64,000 bases of DNA, from the NCBI GenBank assembly GCA_002787775.1, contig PCUW01000034.1, positions 62,001 to 126,000 of the forward strand, read 5' to 3'. The DNA is from Bdellovibrionales bacterium CG12_big_fil_rev_8_21_14_0_65_38_15 (GTDB taxonomy: Bacteria > Bdellovibrionota > Bacteriovoracia > Bacteriovoracales > Bacteriovoracaceae). Below are positions 40,065 through 49,401 of this stretch, one piece after another (the stretch's first letter is position 1; every line of letters starts with the position of its first letter). The translations under genes were made by a program, and so were the position numbers. The notes under the pieces are model-generated. The model had not been told where the DNA came from. It saw only the letters and a list, made by a program, of their open reading frames with translations, and did not search any database.

Positions 40065-41348
40065 GTAAACAACTTCACCGTTAAAATAAGCTTCACTAAC
40101 AACACTTAACGATTTTTCGCGCTTTGCTTTAAAAGGTTTATGCAGATTAGTCAGTGCCTCTTCCGGTGTTTTTCCCTTAGGAGATGGAACAAAAATGAAG
40201 TTAGCATTAAAGCCTTCTTCTAAAGCTCCTGTCTTTTTAGAAAGACCAAGAACTTCTGCACCAGCGCGAGTCGATCTATACAATGCTTTGGTATAAGTCG
40301 CCCCTTTCACTTTGGCCTTTGCGTTTTGTTGTACGAAAGACTGCATGACATCAAACATTGATAAGAATGGACCGCCACCGATATCACTGGCTAGTGCCCA
40401 ACGAACACCGGCTTTTTCCGTTTTCTTAAAATCAAAAAGACCCGAGCCCAGACCTTTGTCTTTAACAGGTGCATTTGAAGTCGGGCAGTGGGCAATAACT
40501 GTTTTTGTTTTAGCTAGAGTTTCAAGTTCACCTTTTGATAGATGAATTCCATGACCCATAATTGTTTTTGATCCAAGCACACCACATTTTCTATAAATAT
40601 CGGTGTAGTTATCGGTATTTTCAAAACCTTCCATTTGTTTGTACATCTCTAAGACATAATCAATTTCATTTTCAGATTCAGACAAATGCGTCTGAATAAA
40701 GCTACCACGTTTTTTGGCAAGCCAAGCACCAGCTTTCATCACATCAGGATGAGTGGTTGGGGCAAATCTTGGAGTCATCGCATAAGCGTTTCCCCATTTT
40801 GCACTAAGAGATTCAATCAGCGTTAAAGCCTGCTCTCTTGTTTGAGACAAACCCTTTGGTGAATTCATCGTCATTAAGACATTGCCAGCAATATAATCAC
40901 CTACAAAATTTTCAAGTGCATCATCGACAGTATGGCCATGAATCGAAGCGTAAATGGCACCACCAAGTGTGCCGACAGAAAGAAGTTCCTTAGAAAACTT
41001 CTTAGCTTTTTCTTTTGAATACTTTTTAGATTTAAATTTCATCTCATATGGCCAAGTGTATTTCGACAGCCATTCTAAAAGAGAATCTTTAGGCATTAAG
41101 CGCACATCATCTTGCACCCAATGAAAATGCATATCGAAGAAGCCTGGCATCGCAAGCATAGAACTTCGATCAACAAGCACAGAGTTAGGGTATTTAGGTA
41201 GAATTGTCTTTGATGGACCAATTTCATGGATCTTAAAACCAGACTTATTGCGTTTCAATACTAATGCGGCTTGGCGTGTCAGCTTGGCTTTAGTATCAGT
41301 TACGGGATTTAAGACATCACATAAAAAAATCTTGTATACTGTACTCAC
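40059..41348 (-). CDS. guaD: Guanine deaminase-like amidohydrolase
   Basis: PGFFDMHFHW; SLLEWLSKYTWPYE; TPRFAPTTHPDVM; QTHLSESENEIDYV; HCPTSNAPV...GSGLFDF; ASDIGGG. Confidence 0.85.
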   Translation of the reverse strand: MSTVYKIFLCDVLNPVTDTKAKLTRQAALVLKRNKSGFKIHEIGPSKTILPKYPNSVLVDRSSMLAMPGFFDMHFHWVQDDVRLMPKDSLLEWLSKYTWPYEMKFKSKKYSKEKAKKFSKELLSVGTLGGAIYASIHGHTVDDALENFVGDYIAGNVLMTMNSPKGLSQTREQALTLIESLSAKWGNAYAMTPRFAPTTHPDVMKAGAWLAKKRGSFIQTHLSESENEIDYVLEMYKQMEGFENTDNYTDIYRKCGVLGSKTIMGHGIHLSKGELETLAKTKTVIAHCPTSNAPVKDKGLGSGLFDFKKTEKAGVRWALASDIGGGPFLSMFDVMQSFVQQNAKAKVKGATYTKALYRSTRAGAEVLGLSKKTGALEEGFNANFIFVPSPKGKTPEEALTNLHKPFKAKREKSLSVVSEAYFNGEVVYS

Positions 41349-41374
41349 TTAAGACCTCTAAATAGGAAATAGAT

Positions 41375-42685
41375 ATGAAAAGCTTCACACTTTTTCTTTT
41401 TTTAACCCTTGTGTCAAGCATCGTCTATGCGTCTGAGACCAATTTAATTCAGCAAAGAGACATCCAAAAAATCATTAGACTCGATATTAATTCTTCGATT
41501 AATCCGGCCACCTATAGTTACCTGCAAGCTGGCTTTAAAGAAGCTAACGAAAACGAATATCAGGCAGTCTTAATTACAATCAACACTCCAGGTGGCTTAG
41601 TTAGTACAACAAAAGAAATTTTAACACTTTTTGGCGATAGTGATCTTCCCGTCATCGTCTGGATTAGACCAGAAGGTGCAAGTGCGACCAGTGCCGGCGC
41701 CATTATTTCCGCAGGTGCTCACCTTCTGTATATGGCAGAAGGAACAAATATCGGTGCCGCGACACCGATTGAAATGAGTGGCGATATCAAACAGTCAGAC
41801 GCTAGATCAAAAGCTATCAATGATCTGGTTGCTTTGGTCGAGAGCTTGGCCGAAGCTCGTGGTCGAAATGGAAAACTCTTTTCTGAAATGATTGAGAAAG
41901 CTTCTTCATTTAAAAGTGTTGAAGCGAAAGAAAAATCACTGATCGATGGAATTGCGAACTCAACGAAAGACATTAAAGAACTGTCCCATGACAAGACGAT
42001 TAAAATTAAAGGCAATCAAGTTAAGTTGAATTTTGTGAATACACAGATTATTTCTTACGGCATGGACTTGGGACAAAAGCTTTTAGATATCTTGGCAAAC
42101 CCTAGCACGGCCTATATTTTATTTATTATTGGCGCGGGGCTAATTTATCTTGAGCTTCAAGCTCCTGGTGGATTTATCGCTGGAAGTATCGGAACCGTTT
42201 GTCTCGTTTTAGCTGGTATTGGTTTTCAAGTCCTACCATTAAATTTTGGTGCGCTTGGACTGATTGTTCTATCGTTCATTCTCTTGATTATGGAAGTTTA
42301 TATTACTTCGTTTGGTATCCTAACGATTGCTGGTCTAGCGGCTTTAATTTCTGGTTCGCTCTTCTTATTTAGAACTGATGATGCCTACCTGCATCTTTCC
42401 CATACCGTTATTGCTTCAACAGTTTCAGCTGTCGTCGCTTTTGCCGGCTTGATTGCCTATGTCATTATTCGAGATCGAAAAAATGGTCACCAAGAAGAAT
42501 TTAACTCAATGAAAAATAAAGAAGGAGTGGTTTTAGAAAAGCTTCCAGATAATTTTTATCAAATTAAAGTTGCTGGTGAGGTTTGGAAAGCATCTTGTAA
42601 AGAAAATTTAAGCACAGGTGATTTTGTAAGAGTTATCGAGCAAGATGATAATAAGATGGTTCTGACTGTTCAGTCTAAAGTATAG
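41375..42685 (+). CDS. NfeD-type ClpP-like membrane serine protease
   Basis: INTPGGLVSTTKEI; GASATSAGAIISAGAHLLYMAEGTNIGAATPI; multi-TM; C-terminal NfeD beta domain (GVVLEKLPDNFYQIKVAGEVWKA). Confidence 0.9.
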   Translation: MKSFTLFLFLTLVSSIVYASETNLIQQRDIQKIIRLDINSSINPATYSYLQAGFKEANENEYQAVLITINTPGGLVSTTKEILTLFGDSDLPVIVWIRPEGASATSAGAIISAGAHLLYMAEGTNIGAATPIEMSGDIKQSDARSKAINDLVALVESLAEARGRNGKLFSEMIEKASSFKSVEAKEKSLIDGIANSTKDIKELSHDKTIKIKGNQVKLNFVNTQIISYGMDLGQKLLDILANPSTAYILFIIGAGLIYLELQAPGGFIAGSIGTVCLVLAGIGFQVLPLNFGALGLIVLSFILLIMEVYITSFGILTIAGLAALISGSLFLFRTDDAYLHLSHTVIASTVSAVVAFAGLIAYVIIRDRKNGHQEEFNSMKNKEGVVLEKLPDNFYQIKVAGEVWKASCKENLSTGDFVRVIEQDDNKMVLTVQSKV

Positions 42686-43914
42686 CGGTATAAAAGCCAG
42701 CTGATATTTTCGCCGTCTTCATTTGAAACTCTAAACGTAATAGTGCCATTTTCACTAACTCTTCGGCGATGGTCTAGATTGTACCTTGTGTGTCCGTTTT
42801 CTCTAATCACACTTGCTTCAGTTCTGGCCATTGATCCATTTCTATAACTAAGTGAACCACCAACACCACTATTAGTTGCAATAACACTTCCAGTTATAGG
42901 CACTCGATCGTACAAAAACGTATAAGGCAGTCCGACCTGAACATTAGCACCAGGTTCAACTCGCATCCATACTCGCTCCCCTTCGCCGTGTGTACCAACA
43001 ACAGAAAAGCGAGCGTTGGTTCTTCTAGCGGTGACGTCGGCGCTAATTAGTAAATCATGATCTGCATCAAGAGATTGAGTCGTTCTAAAATCTAAAACAG
43101 AAATATCATCAGGCAGATAATTTCTAATTCTAAGTGCCGGCCCTACATTCAGCGAAGAAGTTTCACTCTGATAAACACTGGTACCACCATTGTAGACTGT
43201 ATTTCTAGGGATGCCTGCTAAAGGGTTCGTATCAATACTAGTCATGTTGGGAAGATTGTAGCGACGTTCACGTTGCTCTTGAGCCGTCTCTGGAAGATCC
43301 TTATCAAAATCAATGAGTCTATAGGTTGTGACTAACGGGTTGCCGTTGATTCCACTTGGAAAATCTAATCGAACAAAGACATTTTTATCATCGCCTCTGC
43401 CTCGAAGAAAATAGGTATCACCGGCCTTGGCACCGTTAGCCATTAAGCTTCCAGATATTCTCCAAGACAAAACTCGATCTAGATCCATCTCACCTTGATG
43501 AATCATAATGGCACTTTCTGGATTAACACTAGCAAAGTCATCACTCCAAAAATCGTCAGTGATTTCGTGACAGCGTTTATTTCCATCTCTATCGACGAAC
43601 CTTAGGTATTGAGACACAACCACGAGTTGCTCAACTTCTTGCGGGGCTTCACCAAGTTCAGTTAAAATGCTCTCAACTTGTGAAGTTAGAGTTAAGACTG
43701 CTTCACAATTTACACAGACTCCATGATCAGACTGAGCTTGCGCCAAGGCTAATTCAGCTCGTCGATCGTTTTCTCGAATAATATCTCTTGCTGCTCTAAG
43801 CGCTTCACTTGGATCATTTCTATACGCCGCGAAAGCTAAGTCATCTGCATCACGTCTTTGTGCGTAGATGTTAGTACTGAGCGTAATAAATAGAGTGAAA
43901 AGAAGGGCTTTCAT
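42670..43914 (-). CDS. Secreted protein of unknown function
   Basis: Signal peptide MKALLFTLFITLSTNIYAQ; 414 aa beta-rich. Confidence 0.6.
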   Translation of the reverse strand: MKALLFTLFITLSTNIYAQRRDADDLAFAAYRNDPSEALRAARDIIRENDRRAELALAQAQSDHGVCVNCEAVLTLTSQVESILTELGEAPQEVEQLVVVSQYLRFVDRDGNKRCHEITDDFWSDDFASVNPESAIMIHQGEMDLDRVLSWRISGSLMANGAKAGDTYFLRGRGDDKNVFVRLDFPSGINGNPLVTTYRLIDFDKDLPETAQEQRERRYNLPNMTSIDTNPLAGIPRNTVYNGGTSVYQSETSSLNVGPALRIRNYLPDDISVLDFRTTQSLDADHDLLISADVTARRTNARFSVVGTHGEGERVWMRVEPGANVQVGLPYTFLYDRVPITGSVIATNSGVGGSLSYRNGSMARTEASVIRENGHTRYNLDHRRRVSENGTITFRVSNEDGENISWLLYRYTLD

Positions 43915-44008
43915 CTCAATTATTATCGGTTTTTGCCGTATTACTTTGAATTTATGAGGGGAAAAGTTTAGTGTTGATAATAAATTTCATCCAAAAGAAG
44001 GATTAAAA

Positions 44009-44758
44009 ATGTCAGGTATTCTACCCTTTATTATTCTTATCGCTATTCTCTTATTTAACACCATTAAGATTCTTAAAGAATATGAACGAGCCGTCGTCTT
44101 TAGGCTTGGTCGATTTACTGGTGTGAGAGGTCCTGGAATGATTATTCTTATTCCTGGACTGGAGAAAATGGTTCGAATTGATCTTCGTACTGTAACGATG
44201 GACGTTCCAAGCCAAGATATTATCACTCGCGATAACGTTACAATTAAAGTGAATGGAGTTCTATATTTTAGAGTTAATAATCCTGAAAAAGCTGTGATCG
44301 CAGTTGAAGACTTCTTAAATGCTACAAGCCAGATCGCTCAAACAACTCTTCGTTCTGTAATTGGTCAATTTGAACTCGATGATATTTTGGCCAACAGAGA
44401 TATGATTAATACAAAACTTCAAGGAATCCTTGATGAGCAAACTGAGCCTTGGGGTGTAAAGATCTCTGCTGTTGAAGTTAAAGCGATCGATCTTCCAATC
44501 GAAATGCAAAGAGCGATGGCCAAACAGGCCCAAGCAGAGCGTGATAAGCGCGCCAAGATTATTTCTGCTGAAGGTGAGCTCATGGCTTCACAAAAACTTT
44601 CAGAAGCGGCTGGAGTTTTGGGGCGTGAGCCAAACGGTATTATTCTTCGTTACCTAGAAACCATGAAAGAAATTTCAAGCGGTGATGGAAAAACAACTTC
44701 GTTCTTTCCTGTACCGATCGATTTTTTAAATGCAGTTATAGGCAAAAATAAAAGTTGA
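44009..44758 (+). CDS. SPFH/band-7 (stomatin-like) protein
   Basis: [66 protein letters not shown]. Confidence 0.95.
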   Translation: MSGILPFIILIAILLFNTIKILKEYERAVVFRLGRFTGVRGPGMIILIPGLEKMVRIDLRTVTMDVPSQDIITRDNVTIKVNGVLYFRVNNPEKAVIAVEDFLNATSQIAQTTLRSVIGQFELDDILANRDMINTKLQGILDEQTEPWGVKISAVEVKAIDLPIEMQRAMAKQAQAERDKRAKIISAEGELMASQKLSEAAGVLGREPNGIILRYLETMKEISSGDGKTTSFFPVPIDFLNAVIGKNKS

Positions 44759-45276
44759 ATAAAACTTATCAATTAAAGCCTTTTCATGAATCTCCCCTGC
44801 TTGGGGAGATTGTTTTTTCTTGGACAAGAAATCAAAATATCTTGCAGCTTCGCTATGAGTGTCATGAGTTTAATAAGATTGTTTGGCCTGACATTCAATC
44901 AAGTGAAAGAGCTTTTAATCTTTGGGAATCGACTTGTTTTGAGTTATTTTTAAAACACCCTAACGAGCACGCTTACTTAGAATTTAATTTTTCTCCAAGT
45001 GGAAAGTGGGATGCTTTTGAATTTGATTCTTACCGACTACCCAAAACTCTTCGAAGAGTTGAAGATGTAAGCTCTAAGGTTTCAACCAGCGATCACAATC
45101 TTGCTGTAGAGCTTGAGTTACCAAGTCACTGGATGAAGTCTGAGATCGTAGGTAATGCGACGGCCGTGATTGAATTAATGGATGAGTCGATTCATTTTTT
45201 TGCTTATAAGCACTGTGAAACAAAGGCCGATTTTCACCATCAAGACAGTTTAGTTATTAATTTCGATCAGCTCTAG
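44755..45276 (+). CDS. DOMON-like domain protein
   Basis: [40 protein letters not shown]; 4-bp overlap with the stomatin gene. Confidence 0.75.
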   Translation: MNKTYQLKPFHESPLLGEIVFSWTRNQNILQLRYECHEFNKIVWPDIQSSERAFNLWESTCFELFLKHPNEHAYLEFNFSPSGKWDAFEFDSYRLPKTLRRVEDVSSKVSTSDHNLAVELELPSHWMKSEIVGNATAVIELMDESIHFFAYKHCETKADFHHQDSLVINFDQL

Positions 45277-45930
45277 ACCGCTAACTGAACTTTTTTCGCC
45301 CAAAAAACTCTTAAGTAAAGAATGAGCAACTTCTTTTGAATTAACGGCGCTATATTTATCAAGAGATCCGACCATCAATGGGTTTAATAGCTTCATCATT
45401 GATCCAGCTATATCCTCAAGTGGTCTGGAGCCAGACTTTCGCCCAAGAAGAAGTCCTGGTCTAGCAATCGTGATTTTATCAAAAGGAATTTGCTTTAATA
45501 CCGCTTCCATCTCTCCTTTTACACGAGAATAAAAGAAAGGTGAGCTTTTAGAAGCACCCTGAGCACTCACAAGAAGAAAATGTTTTATCCCTCGAGCACG
45601 AGCAGACTTTGCGGCAAGAAGAGGAATATCAAAATCAATCTGTCTAAAAGCTTGTTTTGATTTGGCGTTTTTCATGGTGGTACCTAAACAGCAAAAAACA
45701 GCACTGGCGCCAGTAATACACTCGCCTTTTTCGTCTAGGCGCTCCATATCGATGGTTATTTTTTTAAGTTTTGGGTGCTCTAGATCAATTGATCTTCGTC
45801 CAATAGTGATGACTTGATCAATTTCTTCGAGGTCTAAGAGCATACGTGTCAAGTGACCACCAATAAGTCCGGTAGATCCAAGAACAACGACTTTTTGAGC
45901 ATTGCAAAGTGCTTCCATAAGATTGATCAT
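45250..45930 (-). CDS. NAD(P)-binding oxidoreductase (TIP30/HTATIP2-like atypical SDR)
   Basis: VVVLGSTGLIGGHLTRMLL; CCLGTTMKNAKSKQAFRQIDFD; ITIARPGLLLGRKSGSRPLE. Confidence 0.85.
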   Translation of the reverse strand: MINLMEALCNAQKVVVLGSTGLIGGHLTRMLLDLEEIDQVITIGRRSIDLEHPKLKKITIDMERLDEKGECITGASAVFCCLGTTMKNAKSKQAFRQIDFDIPLLAAKSARARGIKHFLLVSAQGASKSSPFFYSRVKGEMEAVLKQIPFDKITIARPGLLLGRKSGSRPLEDIAGSMMKLLNPLMVGSLDKYSAVNSKEVAHSLLKSFLGEKSSVSGLELIEINN

Positions 45931-45961
45931 AGCATGAAGTTTTCACAATCTGGAGTGGCCC

Positions 45962-47188
45962 ATGCCTTCAATACTGATATTTTTACTAGTTTTTGCCTCT
46001 TGTACGAAGAATTTACCTTCTCCTGACAAAAATCAAATAACGATTCTTCACTACAATATTAAAGAACTAACCACTGCAAAAATAAACGATCAAAAAGATG
46101 ATCAATTAAAAGCCGTTAAAAAAGTCATTGCGCCTTTTCAGTCTGATATTCTTTCCATTAATGAAATTCAGTATGATCTTCCAGGTGTGCCCTCTCTTAA
46201 AAATAAAACGAATGGAGAAAATTTAACAAAGCTTGCAAAACGAGTTGGCCTCAATCCAGCAAAATGGAGCCAACTTTTCGCTCCGGCAAACACAGGAAGC
46301 TTTGCAAAAAGAAAGTCTGATGGAAATTATTATGTAGAGGAATCTGCCACTGCCAGAGAGAATGCTGATCCAGTTAATTATGGTCTGTTTCCAGCACAGT
46401 ATTCAACTGCTGCACTCATCAATGCTCCGCTAAGTGAAAAAGTATCAATCAATAAACTGAAATGGATTGCTTTCAATCCATCAGCAAATCCATCACAATA
46501 TAAAATGGCCAATGATCAAAGCTTGCCTGAAGAGATGCCACTCTTTGATAAAAACTTTAATCACGTCGTAGCAAAATTTTACGATAAGGATGTTCACCTC
46601 ATCTTTTTTCACACTGTTCCTAGTTATCATTTTGGAAATAAATTCACACCGAATTATAAAAGAAATGCTGACCAATTAAAATTTCTTGAATGGTATGTCA
46701 CAGGTAAGACTGACTTTGATGTTCCACTTGATCGAACTCAGTGGCCGGCGATTGATAAAGATAGCTACGTCATGGTGATGGGAGATCTCAATGCTGATTT
46801 TCAGCAAAAAGATAATCCGGGAGGTTTTGTTCTAAAACGTTTAATGAAAAAACTTAAGCCTTGGTTAGAAAACCCAGGTCCAACCAATGAAAGCTCAGGC
46901 TTTGGCCCTAATCCCTTTCAACTCACCCTTGATTACCTTTTAGTAAGTCAGAATATCTCGATCAGTGATGCTGCTGTTCTTAGACCTGAATCTGGCTTTC
47001 AAGCCCTAGGTTGCACCAAAGCAGATATGATTAAAGCCAAAAGAGATATTCGTGCTAAGCGTAAGATCATTGATTACATCGATAATAAGACAAAAAAGAA
47101 GTGTTACGCCGCAGTTAGTTATGAATACTATAATGCTAAAACTGCCAGTGATCACTTCCCTATTTATGCAAAGTTAAACCTTGATTAA
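45962..47188 (+). CDS. Lipoprotein, endonuclease/exonuclease/phosphatase (EEP) family
   Basis: MPSILIFLLVFASCTKN lipobox; ITILHYNIKEL; GDLNADFQ; SDHFPIYAKL. Confidence 0.8.
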   Translation: MPSILIFLLVFASCTKNLPSPDKNQITILHYNIKELTTAKINDQKDDQLKAVKKVIAPFQSDILSINEIQYDLPGVPSLKNKTNGENLTKLAKRVGLNPAKWSQLFAPANTGSFAKRKSDGNYYVEESATARENADPVNYGLFPAQYSTAALINAPLSEKVSINKLKWIAFNPSANPSQYKMANDQSLPEEMPLFDKNFNHVVAKFYDKDVHLIFFHTVPSYHFGNKFTPNYKRNADQLKFLEWYVTGKTDFDVPLDRTQWPAIDKDSYVMVMGDLNADFQQKDNPGGFVLKRLMKKLKPWLENPGPTNESSGFGPNPFQLTLDYLLVSQNISISDAAVLRPESGFQALGCTKADMIKAKRDIRAKRKIIDYIDNKTKKKCYAAVSYEYYNAKTASDHFPIYAKLNLD

Positions 47189-47197
47189 ATGGGTGTA

Positions 47198-47229
47198 TTT
47201 CGGATATTTTAATTTTAAAATATTTGAAA
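47198..47229. promoter_or_regulatory. Candidate operator: inverted repeat TTTC-gg-ATATTTTAA-tt-TTAAAATAT-tt-GAAA
   Basis: 9-bp perfect arms plus 4-bp outer arms, symmetric about 47213.5; 22 bp before the regulator start codon. Confidence 0.6.
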
Positions 47230-47251
47230 TTTATCCAGACAAGGTTTTATT

Positions 47252-47902
47252 GTGGAAGAGATTATTGAACAAAATCTTAAAGATGAGATTCCTCATTTTG
47301 AAGATTTCTTAAATGGCATCGGGTTCAAAAGAACTGATGGTGCTGTCTTTGGACTTCTAGTCCTCGCCAAAAGACCACTCACCAGTGAAGAGATTGCTAA
47401 AGAGCTTAATCTTTCTCAACCTGCGGTTAGCTCTTCATTGAAAACATTAAATCTTTACGGCGCCATCGACACACGTGACATGAAAGAAGGTCGTGCAAAG
47501 ACTCATAGTATTCGCGAAGACTCACTTTCAATCGTTTCCAGTGTCTTTAGAAAAAGAGAACAAGAAAATATTGAACGCTTTAGAATCGTTGCCGAACGTT
47601 GTCTTGAACAACTTAAAGATCAAGAACCTTCAAGAGCCAGAAAACTTCGCTCTATCATGGCCACCTGCCAGATTGCTGAAGCCGTGATGAATTTTGTTAT
47701 CGGTTTATCTGGTAGAAGCAGCGACGTTGCCTACCCTCACGTTGTTAAAGCTCTACCTAAAGCCCTTGATTTCATCTCGGGCCTTCCGGTACCAAGTGCA
47801 GAAACTCAAGAAGCTTTGGCGCAACTTAAAACACATATCTCAACTGGATTGGCCGGAAAACTTAGAACTGGATTATCGAGATTAGCAGGAGAAGCGAAAT
47901 GA
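47252..47902 (+). CDS. GbsR/MarR family transcriptional regulator
   Basis: GTG start; PLTSEEIAKELNLSQPAVSSSLKTLNLYGAIDTRDMKEGRAKTHSI wHTH. Confidence 0.9.
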   Translation: MEEIIEQNLKDEIPHFEDFLNGIGFKRTDGAVFGLLVLAKRPLTSEEIAKELNLSQPAVSSSLKTLNLYGAIDTRDMKEGRAKTHSIREDSLSIVSSVFRKREQENIERFRIVAERCLEQLKDQEPSRARKLRSIMATCQIAEAVMNFVIGLSGRSSDVAYPHVVKALPKALDFISGLPVPSAETQEALAQLKTHISTGLAGKLRTGLSRLAGEAK

Positions 47903-49131
47903 CTTTACCTCGTATTGTAATTACTGGTGTCGGCATCGCTGCTCCAAACGGAAATAATCTTGAAGAGTTTAGACACTCCCTACTAAACGGTAAAAGTGGA
48001 TTAACTTTCACTGAAGTTCGCCATATGGGAACTTGGGCCGCTGGTCTTTGCACTTTTGATGAAACAAAACATCAAAACCGTAAGATGAGAAAACGCGGAA
48101 CAAGAGCGGGAGCCATTTCTATTTATTGTGCCAGTGAAGCCATCGCTGACTCTAAACTTGATTTCACTACTATCGATAAAGATAGAGTTGGAATTTATAT
48201 TGGCATTACAGAGCACGGTAATGTTGAAACAGAAAATGAAATTCACGAATTGTATCAAAACAATCTTGATACAGATCTTTGGTCTCACCATCATAATCCA
48301 AGAACAGTTGCCAACAATGCAGCGGGTGAAACATCATTAGCTCTTGGTATCACTGGTCCTGCTTACACTATCGGTGCAGCTTGCGCCGCTGGGAATATGG
48401 GCCTGATTCACGCACTTCAAATGTTACGTCTTGGTGAAATTGATCAAGCGATTGCTGGTGGTGTTTCTGAGTCTCCACAAACTTTTGGAATCTACGCTGC
48501 TTTTAAGGCTCAAGGAGCTTTAGGACACGACGAAGATGCAACAAAAGCGACGAAGCCACTTGATAAAAAAAGAAATGGAATCGCTATCGCAGAGGGCGGT
48601 GCTCTTTATACTTTAGAGCGTTTAGATGATGCGAAAGCTCGTGGAGCAAAAATCTACGGCGAGATTGTTGGCTATCATGTGAATTCAGATGCCACTGATT
48701 TTGTTCTTCCAAACCCAACAAGACAAGCTCAGTGCATGGGCAAGGCGATGAAGATGGCAGGGCTTGGACCAGATGAAATCGATATCGTTAATATGCACGC
48801 AACTGGAACCAATGCTGGTGACGTTCAAGAATGTCAGGCTGTTAGAGAAGTTTTCGGTCAATCACAAAATACATTGATCAATGCCACAAAAGGATTTATT
48901 GGTCACGCCATGGGTGCTGCTGGCGCTTTAGAGCTGGCTGGAAATCTTCCTGCGTTTGAAGATGGCTTTGTTCATCCTTGTCACAATATCACTGAACTTG
49001 ATCCTGAATGCGCCATTAATGGCCTTGTTATCGGTGAGCCAGTGAAAAAGAATGTAAGAGTGATTTTAAATAACTCATTTGGAATGCTTGGTATTAATTC
49101 TAGTCTCATTATTAAAAAATTTGAAAGTTAA
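47899..49131 (+). CDS. Beta-ketoacyl-ACP synthase II-like ketosynthase
   Basis: Cys in IGAACAAGNMG; His in NMHATGTNAGD; His in KGFIGHAMGAAGALE; 4-bp overlap with the regulator. Confidence 0.93.
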   Translation: MTLPRIVITGVGIAAPNGNNLEEFRHSLLNGKSGLTFTEVRHMGTWAAGLCTFDETKHQNRKMRKRGTRAGAISIYCASEAIADSKLDFTTIDKDRVGIYIGITEHGNVETENEIHELYQNNLDTDLWSHHHNPRTVANNAAGETSLALGITGPAYTIGAACAAGNMGLIHALQMLRLGEIDQAIAGGVSESPQTFGIYAAFKAQGALGHDEDATKATKPLDKKRNGIAIAEGGALYTLERLDDAKARGAKIYGEIVGYHVNSDATDFVLPNPTRQAQCMGKAMKMAGLGPDEIDIVNMHATGTNAGDVQECQAVREVFGQSQNTLINATKGFIGHAMGAAGALELAGNLPAFEDGFVHPCHNITELDPECAINGLVIGEPVKKNVRVILNNSFGMLGINSSLIIKKFES

Positions 49132-49146
49132 TTCATAGGAGTAAAT

Positions 49147-49401
49147 ATGACTGCAACAGACGTACGTACAAAAGTTTTAGATATTATCGCCGACATCGCT
49201 CTTGATGATGATGTTACAACAATTGATGACAGTGTTTCTCTAAGAGAACAACTTGATCTTGATAGCATGGACTTTCTTGATATCGTGATGGAGCTTAAGA
49301 AACGTCATAAAGTTGAAGTTCCACAAGAAGATTACCCAAAGCTAGCGACGATGCAATCATGTGTTGATTACTTAAGTCCTAAATTTCAAGCTCTGGCTTA
49401 A
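49147..49401 (+). CDS. Acyl carrier protein
   Basis: 84 aa; LREQLDLDSMDFLDIVMEL with phosphopantetheine Ser in DSM. Confidence 0.93.
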   Translation: MTATDVRTKVLDIIADIALDDDVTTIDDSVSLREQLDLDSMDFLDIVMELKKRHKVEVPQEDYPKLATMQSCVDYLSPKFQALA

